Source: Ovis canadensis
Lineage: Eukaryota > Chordata > Mammalia > Artiodactyla > Bovidae
Assembly: GCF_042477335.2 (NCBI RefSeq)
Contig: NC_091251.1
Span: 93,263,501-93,327,500 of the forward strand
Direction of reading: 5' to 3'
DNA length: 64,000 bases
The first letter of the stretch is position 1, and every line of letters begins with the position of its first letter. The notes under the pieces are model-generated. The model was not told the origin of the DNA. It worked only from the letters and a program-made list of their open reading frames with translations, and searched no databases. The position numbers and the translations under genes are program-made. This document shows positions 34,049 through 46,333 of the stretch, piece after piece.

Positions 34049-34219
34049 TGTCTTTTTTTTTTTTTTTTAATATATTTATTTGGCTGCACTGGATCTTAGT
34101 TATGAAGTATGGGATCTTTGGTTAAGGCATACAAACAGCATATGGGATCTAATTCCCTGACCAGGAATCAGACTGAGTCTTGGCACAGAGTCTTAGCCTC
34201 TGGATCAGCTGGGAAGTCC
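34049..34219 (-). mobile_element. CHR-type SINE
   Basis: Antisense: 17-base T tract, 'tttggctgcactggatctta', 'gaccaggaatcagactgagt', end 'cagctgggaagtcc'. The 8-base ccagtagt occurs at 34041-34048 and 34220-34227, so it appears to have landed at the end of the neighbouring Bov-tA. Confidence 0.82.
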
Positions 34220-34669
34220 CCAGTAGTCTTTGAAAGGTCATCCTGAACATTTATCCTTGGTGTCAGATGTGGGGAGGTTAGGGTTAGGAAAGCTAAGAGC
34301 TCAGGTTGGCGGGGAGGGGAGTGTGAACAGAGGGAAGAATCAGCTTGCATATTTTCTCAGTTTAATTTGCTCCTTGCCAGCCTCAGCAAGGTCTGTCTTG
34401 TAGCCACGTGTGGCTGGGATTTCTGACAGTGAGCTGAGTGTGAGAGGGCAGGATGGGAACTTGGGACATACTTGGTTCTCCTTGCACACTCATGCTTCAC
34501 TCACATCGTCAGTCAACAAACACTTGGTTGAAACTAGCATGTATTAGGGCACTGTCTGTGCTTGGGTTCAAAGGTAGCATCCGTTTTCATGAGAGCAAGT
34601 TAGGCTAACCGATGAGTAACAGAAAATTACAAGTCTCTCTTTTTTAAGTATTCTGTAGTTTTTAAAACA

Positions 34670-34917
34670 CTTGTCTCTTTTGACTGCCCTGGGTCTTCAC
34701 TGCCGCACGTGGGCTTTCTCTAGCTGTGGTGCAGGGCTTCTCGTTGCGGTGGCTTCTGCTGCTGTGCAGCACTGGCTCTAGGTGCACGGGCTTCGGTAAC
34801 TGCTTCTCACTGGCTTAGTTGCTCCTTGGCATATGGAATCTTCTTGGATCAGGGATCGAACCTGTGTCCCCTGCATTTGCAGATGGACCCCCATCCACTG
34901 CGCCACTAGGGCAGTCC
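34670..34917 (-). mobile_element. CHR-type SINE
   Basis: Antisense: 'ctgggtcttcactgccgcac', 'cttctcgttgcggtggcttc', 'gatcgaacctgtgtcccctg', end 'gcgccactagggcagtcc'. Confidence 0.85.
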
Positions 34918-35514
34918 ACAGGTTTTAAGTGCCAGGATAGAGGGAACTTTGTCCAAACATCTAAACATTTTTCTGTGTTTGCTTCTTTTGCTAAACCTTG
35001 AAGGCCAGGGCTGTGTGTTTTGTGATTTTGCATTCCCAGAACCTAAATGCATCCCTGAATAAATAAATGTAAGTTCAAAGCTGACACTGGGGTAAGATAG
35101 TTTATGAACGGTGCATTTCAACTCTCTGTATATTCGTGGAAATCTCAACCCTATGAATAAGTACTTGACTTATCGGTAGTTCTTTTTTTAGAAGATAGAA
35201 GATGAAAATTGTCACTGATTCATACTTTCGGTGAAAGTGGCTATTTTGTCTTGGGGTTTTGCCATGATGAAGAGAATCTTATGGCCTGGATTTTTAGCAA
35301 GAGATTTCACAAAGCTCAGAGAACAGATAATATACCTCTAAGGCCAGTAGAACTATAAAAAGGAGTATGGTTACATCCAGATGGGTGGGGAGCTCCAGGA
35401 AACAAAAGTTGTGATTGTAGGATTTCAAATCCTGCTGATAAGCCAAAATGAGACCCGCCTCACAAGTCAGCACATCTGTTTAAGGCCGTTGCAGAAGAAA
35501 CCAGATTAAAAACA

Positions 35515-36205
35515 AAACAAAACCAGCTTTATTGATATATAATTCACATACCATACAATTAGCCCATTTAAAGTATACAATTCAGTGGTTTTTAGTGTAT
35601 TCGTAGCTATGTGCAGCCATTGCCACAGTCAATTTTAGAACCTTTTCATTGCTTCGAAAAGAAACCTCCTGCCCTTCAGTAATCATCCAGCCACCTCCCC
35701 CACTCCCCTGCCCCTGACCTAAGGAGCTTGCTAATCTACTTTCTGTTTCTATAGATCTGTCTGTTCTGAATGTTTCCTATAAATGGAATCATACATGATC
35801 TTTTGTGACTTCTTTCACTTACCATAATGTTTTCAGGATTCATTCACCTTGTAGCATGAGTCAGTACTTTATTGCTCAATAATATTCCATTGTATGGATA
35901 TATAACACTTTGTTTATCCATCAGTTAATGGACATTTGGATTGTTTCCACCTTTAAGGTATTAAAAATAATGCTGATATTCATGTGTAAGCTTTTGTGTG
36001 AACATATATTTTCATTTCTTTTGGGTCTATACCTAGGAGTAGAATTTCTGTATCATATGGTAACTGTTTAACCTTTTGAGGAATTGCTAAGACTGTTTTC
36101 CAAAGTAGCTGTACCCTTTTACATTCCCACCAGCTGCATGAGGGTTCCAGTTTACCCGCATCCTTGCCAGCATTTGTTGCTATATTTACTGTTTGGCTTT
36201 TTTAA
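35515..36205 (-). repeat. L1 3' region, antisense
   Basis: 'tttattgatatataattcac', 'cagtggtttttagtgtattc', 'aggattcattcaccttgtag', 'ggacatttggattgtttcca', 'ttacattcccaccagctgca' in antisense order. Followed by a Bov-tA insertion. Confidence 0.8.
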
Positions 36206-36209
36206 TGTT

Positions 36210-36410
36210 AGGTGGCACTAGTCGTAAAGACTCCACTTCCAGTGCAGGAGATTAAGAGATGTGGGTTTGATCCCTGGGTCAGGAAGATCCCCTGGAGTGG
36301 GAAATGGCAACCTACTCCAGTATTCTTGCCTGAAGAATTCCATGGACAGAGGAGCCTGGCAGGCTGCAGTTCATAAGGTTGCAAAGAGTTGGACGTGACT
36401 TAGTGACTAA
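36210..36410 (+). mobile_element. Bov-tA SINE
   Basis: Head 'taggtggcactagtcgtaaa', core 'ttcttgcctgaagaattcca', end 'gttggacgtgacttagtgac', inside antisense L1. Confidence 0.88.
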
Positions 36411-36573
36411 ATTTTCACTTTTTCACTTCAGCCAGAGTGAGAATGGTTTCTGTCCTTTCAAAAATATTGGGCTTTCAGTTCCCATAGGGTTGTGGCATTC
36501 TTGGTGCCAGGGGCACAAAGTTGAATGTCAAGTTCCCAGTTTAGGAGGTCAGCTTGCAGCAAGTATTCTTTGT

Positions 36574-36612
36574 ACACACACACACACACAGACATAAACA
36601 TATATATATATA
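36574..36612. repeat. (CA)n / (TA)n compound microsatellite
   Basis: CA run at 36574-36590, then TA run at 36601-36612, leading into an antisense L1 tail. Confidence 0.9.
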
Positions 36613-37040
36613 CATTTTTTATTGAAGTATAGGTGATTTACAGTGTTGTGTTTCAGGTATACAGCAGAGTGATTCAGATATATATGTATATATTCCTTTT
36701 CAGATTCTTTTCCATTATATAAGATAGTGAATATAGTTGCAAGATAGTGAATGTAGTTCTCTGTGTTATACAGTAGGACCTTGGTATTTATCTGTGTTTT
36801 AGTGTATATATGTTAATCATAACCTCCTAATTTATCTCTCTCCACCCTTAACTTTGTTTTCTGTGCCTGAGAATCTGTTTTGTAAATAAATTCATTTGTA
36901 TTTCTCTTTTTTTTAGATTCCACTTATAAGTGATAGCACATGATTATGTCTTTCTGTTACTTCATTTAGTATGATAATCTGTAGGTCCATCCATTTGCTG
37001 CAGATTTCTCCCACGGTTTTTGAATGGCTCAATTGTGGAG
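36613..37040 (-). repeat. L1 3' end, antisense
   Basis: 'ttttttattgaagtatagg', 'gatttacagtgttgtgtttc', 'gttatacagtaggaccttgg', 'ccacttataagtgatagcac', 'catccatttgctgcagattt'. The same L1 tail type as at 3885 and 4390. Confidence 0.85.
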
Positions 37041-37084
37041 AAAACAGTCTGATAAGTAATTGTCAGCTGTATGGAGAGTGCCTC

Positions 37085-37930
37085 TAAAGCTGGTTGTGAG
37101 ATGCTTTGTGACATTGTGATGGAGAGTGGAGGACATCTTTAAGGAGGTGGTACTGCTTCTCAGATCTGCACAGACTGAGGGGAAGTGGACGGGGTGGGGA
37201 GGGCAGGTGCTGAGACTTGGGTGTAAGAGAATTTCTGCTGCACAGAATGAAATGATTATGAAAAAGCTTTCTGGAAGTGGGAAGGTGTTGCCACTGTTCG
37301 GCCTCATAGTGGAAAGCTTTGCATATCATGCTGAAGAGTTGGGAATTTAACTGTCAGAAGAAAGTCTGGAAAGATTTTGAATATCCAGGAAGCAGAATGG
37401 TCAGATTTGCATTTAAAATATTTGCCAACACATAATGTGGAAAAGGGCTTCCCTGGTGGCTCAGATGGTAAAGACTCTGCTAGCAGTGTGGGGGACTCTG
37501 GTTCGATTCCTGGGTTGGAAGGATCTCCTGGAGAAGGGAATGGCTACCTGCTCCAGTATTATTGCCTGGAGAATTCCATGGGACAGAATTCCATAGCCTG
37601 GAGGGCTACAGTCCATGGGGTCATACAGAGTCAAGCACGACTGAGCGACTAACTCTTCATATGTGGAAAATAAAAGTACTCATCTGAACCTTGGGAGACA
37701 GTCAGTTCTTAGAAGAGTGAGGTTAGGGATTAGCTGGACCAGAAGACCAAGGAAAGGAGCAGATTTTTGAGGAATTTGGAGAGACTGAAGCAAGTCATTC
37801 TGTGCTAATCTTGTTTGCTCTCTAAAATAGATTTTAGGAAGGTTTGATAGGTTATTAGTCAAGGGACTGCAGTCTTTTGATTGCAGCAGAGTGTTCAGTT
37901 TAACAAAACGCTGTCCTGGTGAAAAAGATG
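37085..37930. repeat. possible ancient repeat, split by a SINE
   Basis: 'catgctgaagagttgggaat' and 'tggtcagatttgcatttaaa' resemble internal parts of the family at 2205, and text resumes after the SINE at 37671. Weak. Confidence 0.35.
37445..37660 (+). mobile_element. Bov-tA SINE with perfect target-site duplication
   Basis: Sense copy with head 'ggcttccctggtggctcaga' and end 'caagcacgactgagcgacta'; 10-base duplication atgtggaaaa identical at 37435-37444 and 37661-37670. A small internal repeat (ccatgggacagaattccata) is extra. Confidence 0.94.
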
Positions 37931-37975
37931 GAGAATATGAAGTGGCTATTTGATGGGTTTGCAGCTCATTGAATG

Positions 37976-38256
37976 CTGCTGCTGCTGCTGCTGCTAAGTC
38001 GCTTCAGTCGTGTCTGACTCTGTGCGACCCCGTAGGCGGCAGCCCACCAGGCTCCCCCGTCACTGGGATTCTCCAGGCAAGAACATTGGAGTGGGTTGCC
38101 ATTTCCTTCTCCAGTGCATGAAAGTGAAAAGTGAAAGTGAAGTCACTCAGTCGTGTCCGACTCTGTGCGACCCCATAGGCGGCGGCCCACCAGGCTCCCC
38201 CCTCCCTGGGATTTTCCAGGCAAGAGTGCTGGAGTGGAGTGCCATGGCCTTCTCCG
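37976..38256 (-). mobile_element. Bov-A2 SINE with perfect target-site duplication
   Basis: Complete antisense dimer of two Bov-A units with a (CTG)6 start at 37976-37993. The 13-base duplication agctcattgaatg is identical at 37963-37975 and 38257-38269, the longest in the window. Confidence 0.96.
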
Positions 38257-38389
38257 AGCTCATTGAATGAGACGGCTTAAAAAACGGTAGATTTGATAGA
38301 CTTGTATCAGCTGGGAGGGAGCTTTTCCTCCCGTGATGTTGCAGTCTGTACTTGCTTTTTGTTGGTTATGACTTGCAGCTTCTTTTCAG

Positions 38390-38690
38390 CTGCTGCTGCA
38401 TCTTCGTTGCTGGTCTTCAGGCTTTCTCTGCTTGGAATGGGTGGGAGCTCCTCTTCGTTGCAGAGCATGGGCTTCCCGTTGTGGTGGCTTCTCTTGTTGA
38501 GGAGCTCAGGCTCTGGGTGCTCAGGCTTCAGTAGTTGTTGCTCGTAGGCTGTAAAGCACGGGCTCAGTCGTGGTGGCACATGGGTTTAGTTGCCCCACTG
38601 CATGTGGAATCTTCCATACCAGGGACTGAACCCATGTCCCCTGCGTTGGCGGGTGGATTCTTAACTACTGGACTACCAGGGAAGTCCTCA
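38390..38690 (-). mobile_element. CHR-type SINE
   Basis: Antisense: 'cttcgttgctggtcttcagg', 'cttctcttgttgaggagctc', 'cagggactgaacccatgtcc', end 'ggactaccagggaagtcc'. Confidence 0.88.
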
Positions 38691-38916
38691 ACTTTCATCT
38701 TTGACTAAAATCATTTTCTTGTTGACAGATATACTCATGGAGTAAAACTAGAAAGGTAGGTAATGTTGTAGTTGATGGAATCAAGGTTTTCAAGTATGCA
38801 TATTCAAAGAAGTGAAATCGGTGGGAGGAGGGCAGAAGTTTTATCCTTTAATGTTTAAAGCACACAAAACAAGAACATAACAGATACACAGTATAATAGA
38901 TAAATAGTCTATCTGT

Positions 38917-39197
38917 CAGAGAAGGCAATGGCACCCCACTCCAGTACTTCTGCCTGGAAAATCACATGGACAGAGGAGCCTAGAAGGCTGCAGTCCGTGG
39001 GGTCACTGGGGGTCGGACACGACTGAGTGACTTCACTTTCCCTTTTCACTTTCATGCATTGAAGAGGGAAATGGCAGCGCACTCCAGTGTTCTTGCCTGG
39101 AGAATCCAAGGGACGGGGGTGCCTGGTGGGCTGCCGTCTTTGGGGTCACACAGAATCGGACACGACTGAAGCAACTTAGCAGCAGTAGCAGCAGCAG
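38917..39197 (+). mobile_element. Bov-A2 SINE (dimer)
   Basis: Sense dimer: 'agaaggcaatggcaccccac' start, linker 'ttcactttcatgcattgaag', end 'gaagcaacttagcagcagta'. Flanks agtctatctgt / agtctgtctgt differ by one base. Confidence 0.93.
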
Positions 39198-39819
39198 TCT
39201 GTCTGTGATATTAAAAGTTTCATGTGGGAGAATGATTAGGAAAAAAATGTCTAAAAAAACCTCTTTTGTCAGTGGAAAAGGTTGAGAAACACTGCTTCAG
39301 AGAGAATTCGAGGTTTGGAATGGTAAGCAAAATCTTACAGAGAAGGATATGTAGAGATATCCTAGAATTTGTACATTTAGTAACAGAAACTTGAAGACCT
39401 CATTATAGGATGGGAATATTTCTTGATATATATGTTTATGTGAAGGGAGGAAAATTAGAGTTAAGTTTCTTTGGTAATTTTATTTGACCTTAAACTCGGT
39501 ATAAGTTGAGTTTACAGGCTGATATCGTAAGACAAAAGTTAATGTTAGCCTTAGGCTTCATGTGTAAAAACAGATGTTATGGGTTCAGTGTTCTGTTGTA
39601 CTTAACACTGGCTGGAACCTGATCTGGAGATGTAAAAAACTTGAACATCCAGAGGGTGATCAGAAAGATGGGAGGTCTCGAAACCAGGTTGAGAAGTACG
39701 CAACTAGAGCAGCAGTTGGCTTGTTGCTTAAGTATACCATGACGACTGTAAGAATTTATGGCTTGAATCCACAAGCATAATTAAATTGGGCAAGGCCGTA
39801 TCATTAATATATTAATTAA

Positions 39820-40110
39820 ATCAGTGTTTATTGAGTGTCTGCTCTCTGCCAGGCCTTGTTTTAGGCAGTGGGGGCTCAGTACTCAGTAAAAAGGACAAAA
39901 TACCTTTGTACTTATGAAATTTGTAGTTTAATGAGTAGAGACAGACAGTAAACAAGGTAGACCTGGTATGTAAGATAGTGTGTTAGATACGGACAAGTCC
40001 TAAAGGAGAAAAAAAATAGAGAGGGAGGAGGATGTGAAATATTGGGGAGTGGTGGAAATTCGAGATAGAGAAGTCAGGCTGGAGAAGGCCTTATTGGGAA
40101 GGTGACTGAA
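39820..40110 (+). repeat. ancient interspersed repeat, 5' part
   Basis: 'gtttattgagtgtctgctct', 'gccaggccttgttttaggca', 'agagacagacagtaaacaag', 'gagaaggccttattgggaag': the start of the family seen at 2205. Confidence 0.55.
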
Positions 40111-40124
40111 AAGAAAAACTCCTC

Positions 40125-41015
40125 TATTGTAGTATGAACAAGCATAGAGAAAAGTGGAAAAACAATAAGCTTGCAGTGGGGTGAATTTTTACAAAGTGGA
40201 TACAGTGATGCAGCCAATGCTCATATTAAGAACAGACTATTATTCGTCCCTCAGAAGTCCTGGTTTCCCTTTCCCAGTCAAAGCATTACCCCCTGACTGC
40301 TAACACTGTAGCTTACTTTGTTGGGGCCAGTTTCTGCGCTTTATTCTATTCATTTGTTTGAATATTTGTTTGGCCGCACTGGCTCTCGGTTGCAGCAGAA
40401 TCTTCTGTCTTTGGCTGCAGCCTGCAGGCTCTTGGTTGTGGCAGGTGGTCCTAGTTACCTGACCAGGGACCAAACCTGGGCCCCCTGCACTGGGAAAGAG
40501 AAGTCTTGGCCACTGGACCACCAGGGATGTCCCCGGAGCTTTATGTTAATATGATCATGCATAATATATTCTTTTGTTTCTTGCTTCTGTCCCTCAACAT
40601 TGTGTTTGTGAAACGCATCCATGCAAGTATGAGCAGTTCATTCATTTTGGTTGCTGTCGAGCGTTCCTTTGTGTGACGTTACCACGTTTGTTTTCCTGTC
40701 TTCGGCTAGTACGGCCATGCACATTCCCGTATGTGTCTGTCTGTCAAGACCTCCATGGGGATGTAATAGGAGTGGAATTGTTGGGTCATGGGGTATGACT
40801 GTATTCACTTTCCTTGATACCGAGAGCAGTTTTCCCCTAGTTTGTATGTCTCATTGGCGGAGGCCGAGAGCTCCACATTCTTGGCAGCGCTTGATATTTC
40901 CTGCCATTTAACTTGAGCTGTTCTGGTGGATGTGTAAAACTATTTCGTTGTGGCTTTAATTTGCATTTCCCCAGAGACTAAAGCAGCTGAGGACTTTTTC
41001 ATGTGTTGTTTGACC
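40125..41015 (-). repeat. L1 3' region, antisense
   Basis: 'gtatgaacaagcatagagaa', 'gggtgaatttttacaaagtg', 'ggaattgttgggtcatgggg', 'tttaatttgcatttccccag'. Interrupted by a CHR SINE. Confidence 0.7.
40345..40535 (-). mobile_element. CHR-type SINE
   Basis: Antisense: 'gtttggccgcactggctctc', 'gaccagggaccaaacctggg', end 'ggaccaccagggatgtccc', within antisense L1. Confidence 0.8.
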
Positions 41016-41195
41016 ATTTTGATGTCACTTTTAGGGGTGATGGGAACTGTGTCTTCATTGTGATGGTGAGAAGTGGTTGAATAAGGACCAGTGGGGAAGT
41101 CCTCCCCTGAGTTTTGAGACCTCCCATTAGCCCCCATTTCCATCATCACCAATCAGTCTCCAATCTCACTGACTTTTTTTCTTATTTTCACCAAC

Positions 41196-41375
41196 CTTGG
41201 TAAAGAATCTGCCTACAATGCCAGAGACCTGGGTTCGACCCCTGGATTGGGAAGATGCCCTGAAGAAGGGAATGGCAGCCCACTCCAGTATTCTTGCCTG
41301 GATAAATCCATGGACAGAGGAGCCTGGTGGCTACAGTCCATGGGGTCGCAAAGAGTCAGACATGACTGAGCAACT
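41196..41375 (+). mobile_element. Bov-tA SINE, head truncated
   Basis: Starts at 'ttggtaaagaatctgcctac' and runs to 'gacatgactgagcaactttt'; the first ~20 bases of the head are absent. Confidence 0.9.
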
Positions 41376-41562
41376 TTTCAAGGACACATTTTATGATCAA
41401 GACTGATAGGCTTATGCTCGTGGCCTAGATGTGGAGTGTGAGGGAGGAGTCAGGAATGCCATTGGGTTTTATTTTCTTTACTTTTCACCTGAGCAGCTGG
41501 AAGAAGGGGCGTTGGGATGTTGGAGATGGGAAAGGTGTGTATCTGAAGCAGTTGGTACCTAG

Positions 41563-41695
41563 ACTTTGACATTTTACGCATGTAATGGACGTGAGTTTGA
41601 GCAAGCTTCAGATGACGAAGGACAGGGAAGCCCGCCGTGTTGCAGCCTGTGGCTGCAAAGAGCCAAACGTGACCGAGCGACTGAACAACAACATG
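41563..41695 (+). mobile_element. BovB LINE tail fragment
   Basis: 'aatggacgtgagtttgagca', 'gacgaaggacagggaagccc', end 'gagcgactgaacaacaac': only the last ~130 bases of BovB. Confidence 0.82.
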
Positions 41696-42012
41696 TAATT
41701 AGGATTTTATTTTTAGCATTTTATAAAGAAAGGCCATTTATATACAAAAAGAATAGGAAGGACATAACTTCAGAATAAAGGGCAACCCTTTAAATAAGAT
41801 AGATTATGTAAGACTCATGAACAAGTTCTTTTTTTATCCCCTCATTTCTTTGAGGACTTATAAATGCCAGTATTGTTTTGCAGGCCAGCTTTGGGAATCA
41901 CTGATTTGTGGTATTAGGTTCCCATCCCTTGATTTTGATAGTGTTACTAACTGAACATTGTATCTCTGTCCTTAAATTTGCAGTAAAGATTAAATGGGGT
42001 TAGACTCTAAAT

Positions 42013-42235
42013 GAACTTCCCAGGTGGCGCTAGTGGTAAAGAACCCGCCTGCCAGTGCAGGAGACATAAGAGATGTGGGCTCTATCCCTGGGTTGGGAAA
42101 GGTTCCCTGGAGGAGGGCTTGGCAACCCACTTCAGAACTTTTGCCTGGAAAATCTCAGGGATCCTGGTGGGCTGTACAGTCCATGGGGTCGCAAAGAATC
42201 AGTCATGACTGAAGTGACTTAGCACGCACGCATGC
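42013..42235 (+). mobile_element. Bov-tA SINE with perfect target-site duplication
   Basis: Sense copy; 11-base duplication agactctaaat identical at 42002-42012 and 42236-42246. Slightly shortened core. Confidence 0.94.
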
Positions 42236-42570
42236 AGACTCTAAATATGAGAAATCATAAAAAACATCAAAGTAGGCCATGTGTCATTTCTAGCCCAGAA
42301 AGACTTTCTTTTTTTTTCTGTAAAGAGGGAGAACCAGATGCATCCAGAAGACACATATGGCTCATGTGTAATCATAGTAAAGCTTGGTACTCCTCATAGT
42401 AACTTCTTTGCTCATAGACTATGAAACGATTGTTTCAAAGATTTTGTTGTGAAGTAGCCTAACTCTTAAGGTTTGTAGTTTTAATTTTTTTTTTTAAAGC
42501 AAATTGATTTGCCTTGTCCTGAGGGAATATTAGACTTACATTTTAACTTTTCTATATTCCCATTCTCCCT

Positions 42571-42788
42571 GAAGTGAAGTGAAAGCGATAGTTGCTGACT
42601 CATGTCCCATGTTTTGTGACCCCATGGACTGTAGCCCACCAGGCTCCTCTGTGCATGGAATTCTCCAGGCAAAAATACTAGCGTGGGTTGCCATTCCCTT
42701 CTCCAGGGGACCTTGCTGACCCAGGGATCGAACCCAGGTCTCCTGCATTGCAGGCAGATTCTTTGCTGTCTGAGCCACCAGAGAAGCC
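42571..42788 (-). mobile_element. Bov-tA SINE
   Basis: Antisense from 'gaagtgaagtgaaagcgata' to 'gagccaccagagaagcc'. Confidence 0.92.
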
Positions 42789-42994
42789 ACCCATTCCTCC
42801 TCCCAGCAGTGTTAAAAAAGTGCACTATAAGGCATTTGATGAAAGCAGTTTGGGGCAGCGGGAGGGGGATGTGGCCCTGTAGTAACAGAGCTGAAGCTAG
42901 CTGCTCTGAGTGCCTGTGTACCTCTGCTCCAGAGCCATGTTGGCATTGACTTTGGTGGACTGTCTCGAATCTTGTGCTTTGCTTTGAATTGAAT

Positions 42995-43199
42995 GCATGT
43001 CAAGTTGCTTCAGTCATGTTCAACTCTTTGCAACCCTGTGGACTTTAGCCCACCAGACTCCTCATCCATGGGGTTCTCTAGGCAAGAATACTGAGGTGGC
43101 CATGCTCTCCTCCAGGGAATCTTCCTGACCCAAGGCTTGAGCCTGGGTCTCCTGCACTGCAGGCAGATTCTTTAGCATCTGAGCCACCAGGGAAGCCCA
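42995..43199 (-). mobile_element. Bov-tA SINE
   Basis: Antisense from 'tgtcaagttgcttcagtcat' to 'gagccaccagggaagccc'. Confidence 0.92.
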
Positions 43200-44230
43200 C
43201 TTTCTATTTGGCAGAGTGTTGAGACACCTTGTGAATAGTATCAGTGTGTAAGTGATCTTTTATATGAAAGTTTTGCCTGTGACTCTTACCTGAGAAAGAT
43301 TTTGTGCACTCTCATATACAGAGTAATTTGATTATTCAAGGATATTGAATGTCCTTTGTGAGATCCCGTGGCCATCTTAAAGAACAGTATTAATAACAAC
43401 TGATTACATTTCCCCTCTTTGCTAACTGATTTTATGGGACTTAATGTCTTTCTACCAGGAAGAGAATTTTAGCATGCACGATCACTTCTGAGCATTTCCA
43501 GTCTGCTTTTGGTGTTAGGTAATAATGTATTTTAGTTAGTTGATGTGCCTGTGGTTTTAACATGATTATCTGGCCCCCTGAGGGATGGGAGAAAATAAGT
43601 GAAAAGCTCATTGTTGCTCTGTGAGTTGTTCCTTGGCATCAAGTGCTGATCGCTTTGGCATTCAAACACAGCATTGGATCACCTGTCTGCAGTTTAGGAA
43701 TGTTCTCAAAGTGCTACCTAACCCTACAGGATGCTCCATAAACTTGAGCTGATATAGGAAGTAATGTTTATTATATTTTGTTCTCAAATAGCTGGCCAGG
43801 TTACTGTCATCAGACTCTATATCGATAGAAAATTAGTTAGGTAAAAAATCATTTTCCTCTTTTTGCATGGCAGAGGTGATGAAATTGAAGAGAAAGTACA
43901 TATAAGGAAAGGTTGGAGGTGTTGATTGTGGATTTGAGCCTTGGCTCAGAGCAAAGTTCTTTTTGATTTATAGTGGAATATTCTGTGGATTCCTTGTGTC
44001 TCTCAGTCTCAGCTCTTGTATGGGGAAATAATGAAAGGAATATGTGCCGTGTGAATTGGTCAGGGTTTTTAGTTACAGATTCTGAGATCTATTCTAGTTA
44101 GTGTTAAGCAGAAAGGGGTTGATGAAGGGTGCTAGGTAACTTAGAAAATCATCAGGCGAGCTGAAGAAAGAGACTGGGTATGGCTGGCTATCCGTCCTGC
44201 ACTGTGAAACCCGTCCTCCCAGGAGGCCCC
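43200..44230. other. non-coding, nothing recognised
   Basis: AT-rich unique-looking DNA; no exon or clear repeat. Confidence 0.5.
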
Positions 44231-44235
44231 CGCTT

Positions 44236-44531
44236 GAGTCAGTTCAGTTCAGTCACTCAGTCGTGTCCGACTCTTTGTGACCCCATGAATCGCAGCACGC
44301 CAGGCCTCCCTGTCCATCACCAACTCCCGGAGTTCACTCAAACTCATGTGCATCGAGTCGGTGATGCCATCCAGCCATCTCATCCTCTCTCATCCCCTTC
44401 TCCTCCTGCCCCCAATCCCTCCCAGCATCAGGGTCTTTTCCAATGAGTCAGCTCTTTGCATGAGGTGGGCCAAAGTATTGGAGTTTCAGCTTTAGCATCA
44501 GTCCTTCCAGTGAACACCCAGGACTGATCTC
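44236..44531 (-). mobile_element. BovB LINE 3' fragment, antisense
   Basis: 'cagttcagttcagtcactca', 'cagcacgccaggcctccctg', 'catcaccaactcccggagtt', 'catgaggtgggccaaagtat'. Close to consensus, so fairly young. Confidence 0.92.
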
Positions 44532-45279
44532 CTTTTCTCCCCATATTACTCTGAAACTCCATTCTGAAGGAGCCCCATGTGGTGTGGTTGATGGAATGGT
44601 TACTGACTTGAGTCTTTGGACTCTTTAATCAGTATAAGTTGATAAGAGGCCAGAAGAGAAATTCAGGCACGGCTTTGTTGGGACTTGTGAAGGTGCAGAA
44701 ACAAGGAAAAGGTTCCCTTGGTTGCTGTCCAAGGAGGGCAGGGGTGAGGGTAGGGGTGGAGCAGTGTCAGGCCGGAGGGCTGTCTCAGGCGGTCTGCTCA
44801 CTCCCTTGGTGGCACTGTATGCAGGGAGCCTGCAGGGCCCTGCTTTTGCTCCTTGCACCTCAGAAATAGCAGTTGGTTTGTGGCTTTTTGTATTATTGTT
44901 CATAATTGCCCCAACTGCACATATGTGCAGTTATTTTTAGTTATAGTTTCTTTGTATGCTGTTGCTGGAGAAGACTTCTGTCCAGGTTTAAGTATATCCC
45001 AGCCTGTCTCAGAACTAATTAGTAAGTCCGCCCGTACCAGGGGAAGAGGATGCAGGAAACAGTGCTCCATTCCCAGGATTGTTTATTTGCTTTTTAAAAT
45101 TCTGCAGTGAGAAGGTGGGCTCTTCAGGGAACTATTAAACTGTGGTGAGAATGGACCAGCGATTTCAGCCCTCCTGAATAACAAATGCTCGTTACAGCAC
45201 CTATTTGAAATAATATCATAGCAACTACACTAATGGGTTCCAAATAACTTTCAAGGAAGGCTACTATTTAAAAACATAA

Positions 45280-45850
45280 CTTTCTGTTTAATTGGAGGAA
45301 AATTGCTTGACAGGGTTGCATTGGTTTCTGCCATACAGCAGCGCAGGTCAGCTGTAATTATGCACATATCCCCTCCCTGTTGAGCCTCCCTCCCCCCACC
45401 CCACCCTTCGAGGTCATCACAGAGCACCAGCCCAGGCTCCCTGAGTCATACAGCAGCTTCTCACCAGCTATCCATTTTACACACGACAGTGTAAATATGC
45501 CGATGCTGCTTTCTGTGTCAGTCACACTCTCCTCCACAAGTCTGTTCTCTGCATGCATTCCTTCCCTGCAAATAGGTTGATCAGTCCCATTTTTCTCGAT
45601 TCCATATATATGCGTTAATATACGATATTTGTTTTTCTTTCTGACTTGCTTTACTCTGCGTAATTTGGGTTTATCCACCTCACTAGCACTGACTCAGATT
45701 CGTCCCTTTTTAATGGCTGAGTAATATTCTAGTATGTGTGTGTGCATACCGCATCTTTTTCCATTCATCTATTGATGGACATTTAGGTGCTTCCATGTCC
45801 TGGCTATTTTAAATGGTGCTGCACTGAACATGTGTCTTTTAGAATTGTGG
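45280..45850 (-). repeat. L1 3' end, antisense
   Basis: 'ttgcattggtttctgccata', 'cccctccctgttgagcctcc', 'gaggtcatcacagagcacca', 'tttctgacttgctttactct', 'taatggctgagtaatattct', 'ttgatggacatttaggtgct': a ruminant L1 tail read in antisense. Confidence 0.88.
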
Positions 45851-46119
45851 TAAGAACCTGCTTTTAAAAATTGAGGGTAGTGATGCATCAAGAATACATA
45901 AGATGCACGGTTTCACTCTTGTGTTACTTTAGAATTTCTTTATTAGTCTGGTCTAACAAGAATCTGTAGATAAGTAAACTCGGGACGAGTATATTATCTT
46001 TTTACAGATTCTTTTGGTCTTGGTGACCTAGTCAAGACCCATTCTTGTAGATATTTTGATCAGAAAGGGAGAGTGGAGATTTTATACACAGGTCAGTATG
46101 AATTGACTGTTGTTACTAG

Positions 46120-46333
46120 GGGCTTCCCAGGTGGTGCTAGTGGATAAAGAACCTGCCTGCCAACCAGCAGACTTGGGTTCAGTCCCTGGGTTGGGAAGAT
46201 CTCCTGGGGAGAAAATGGCTACCCACTCCAGTATTCTTGCCTGAAAAATTCCATGGACATGGGAGCTTGGCGGGCTACAGTCCATGGGGTCCCAAAGAGT
46301 CAGATTCGACGGAAGTGACTTAGCACACACTGT
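46120..46333 (+). mobile_element. Bov-tA SINE
   Basis: Sense copy with near-duplicate flanks gttactag / gtaactag; head 'ggcttcccaggtggtgctag'. Confidence 0.92.

Noticed and set aside
38293..38579. Open frames of 84-90 codons on both strands
   Set aside because: These are translations of a CHR SINE.
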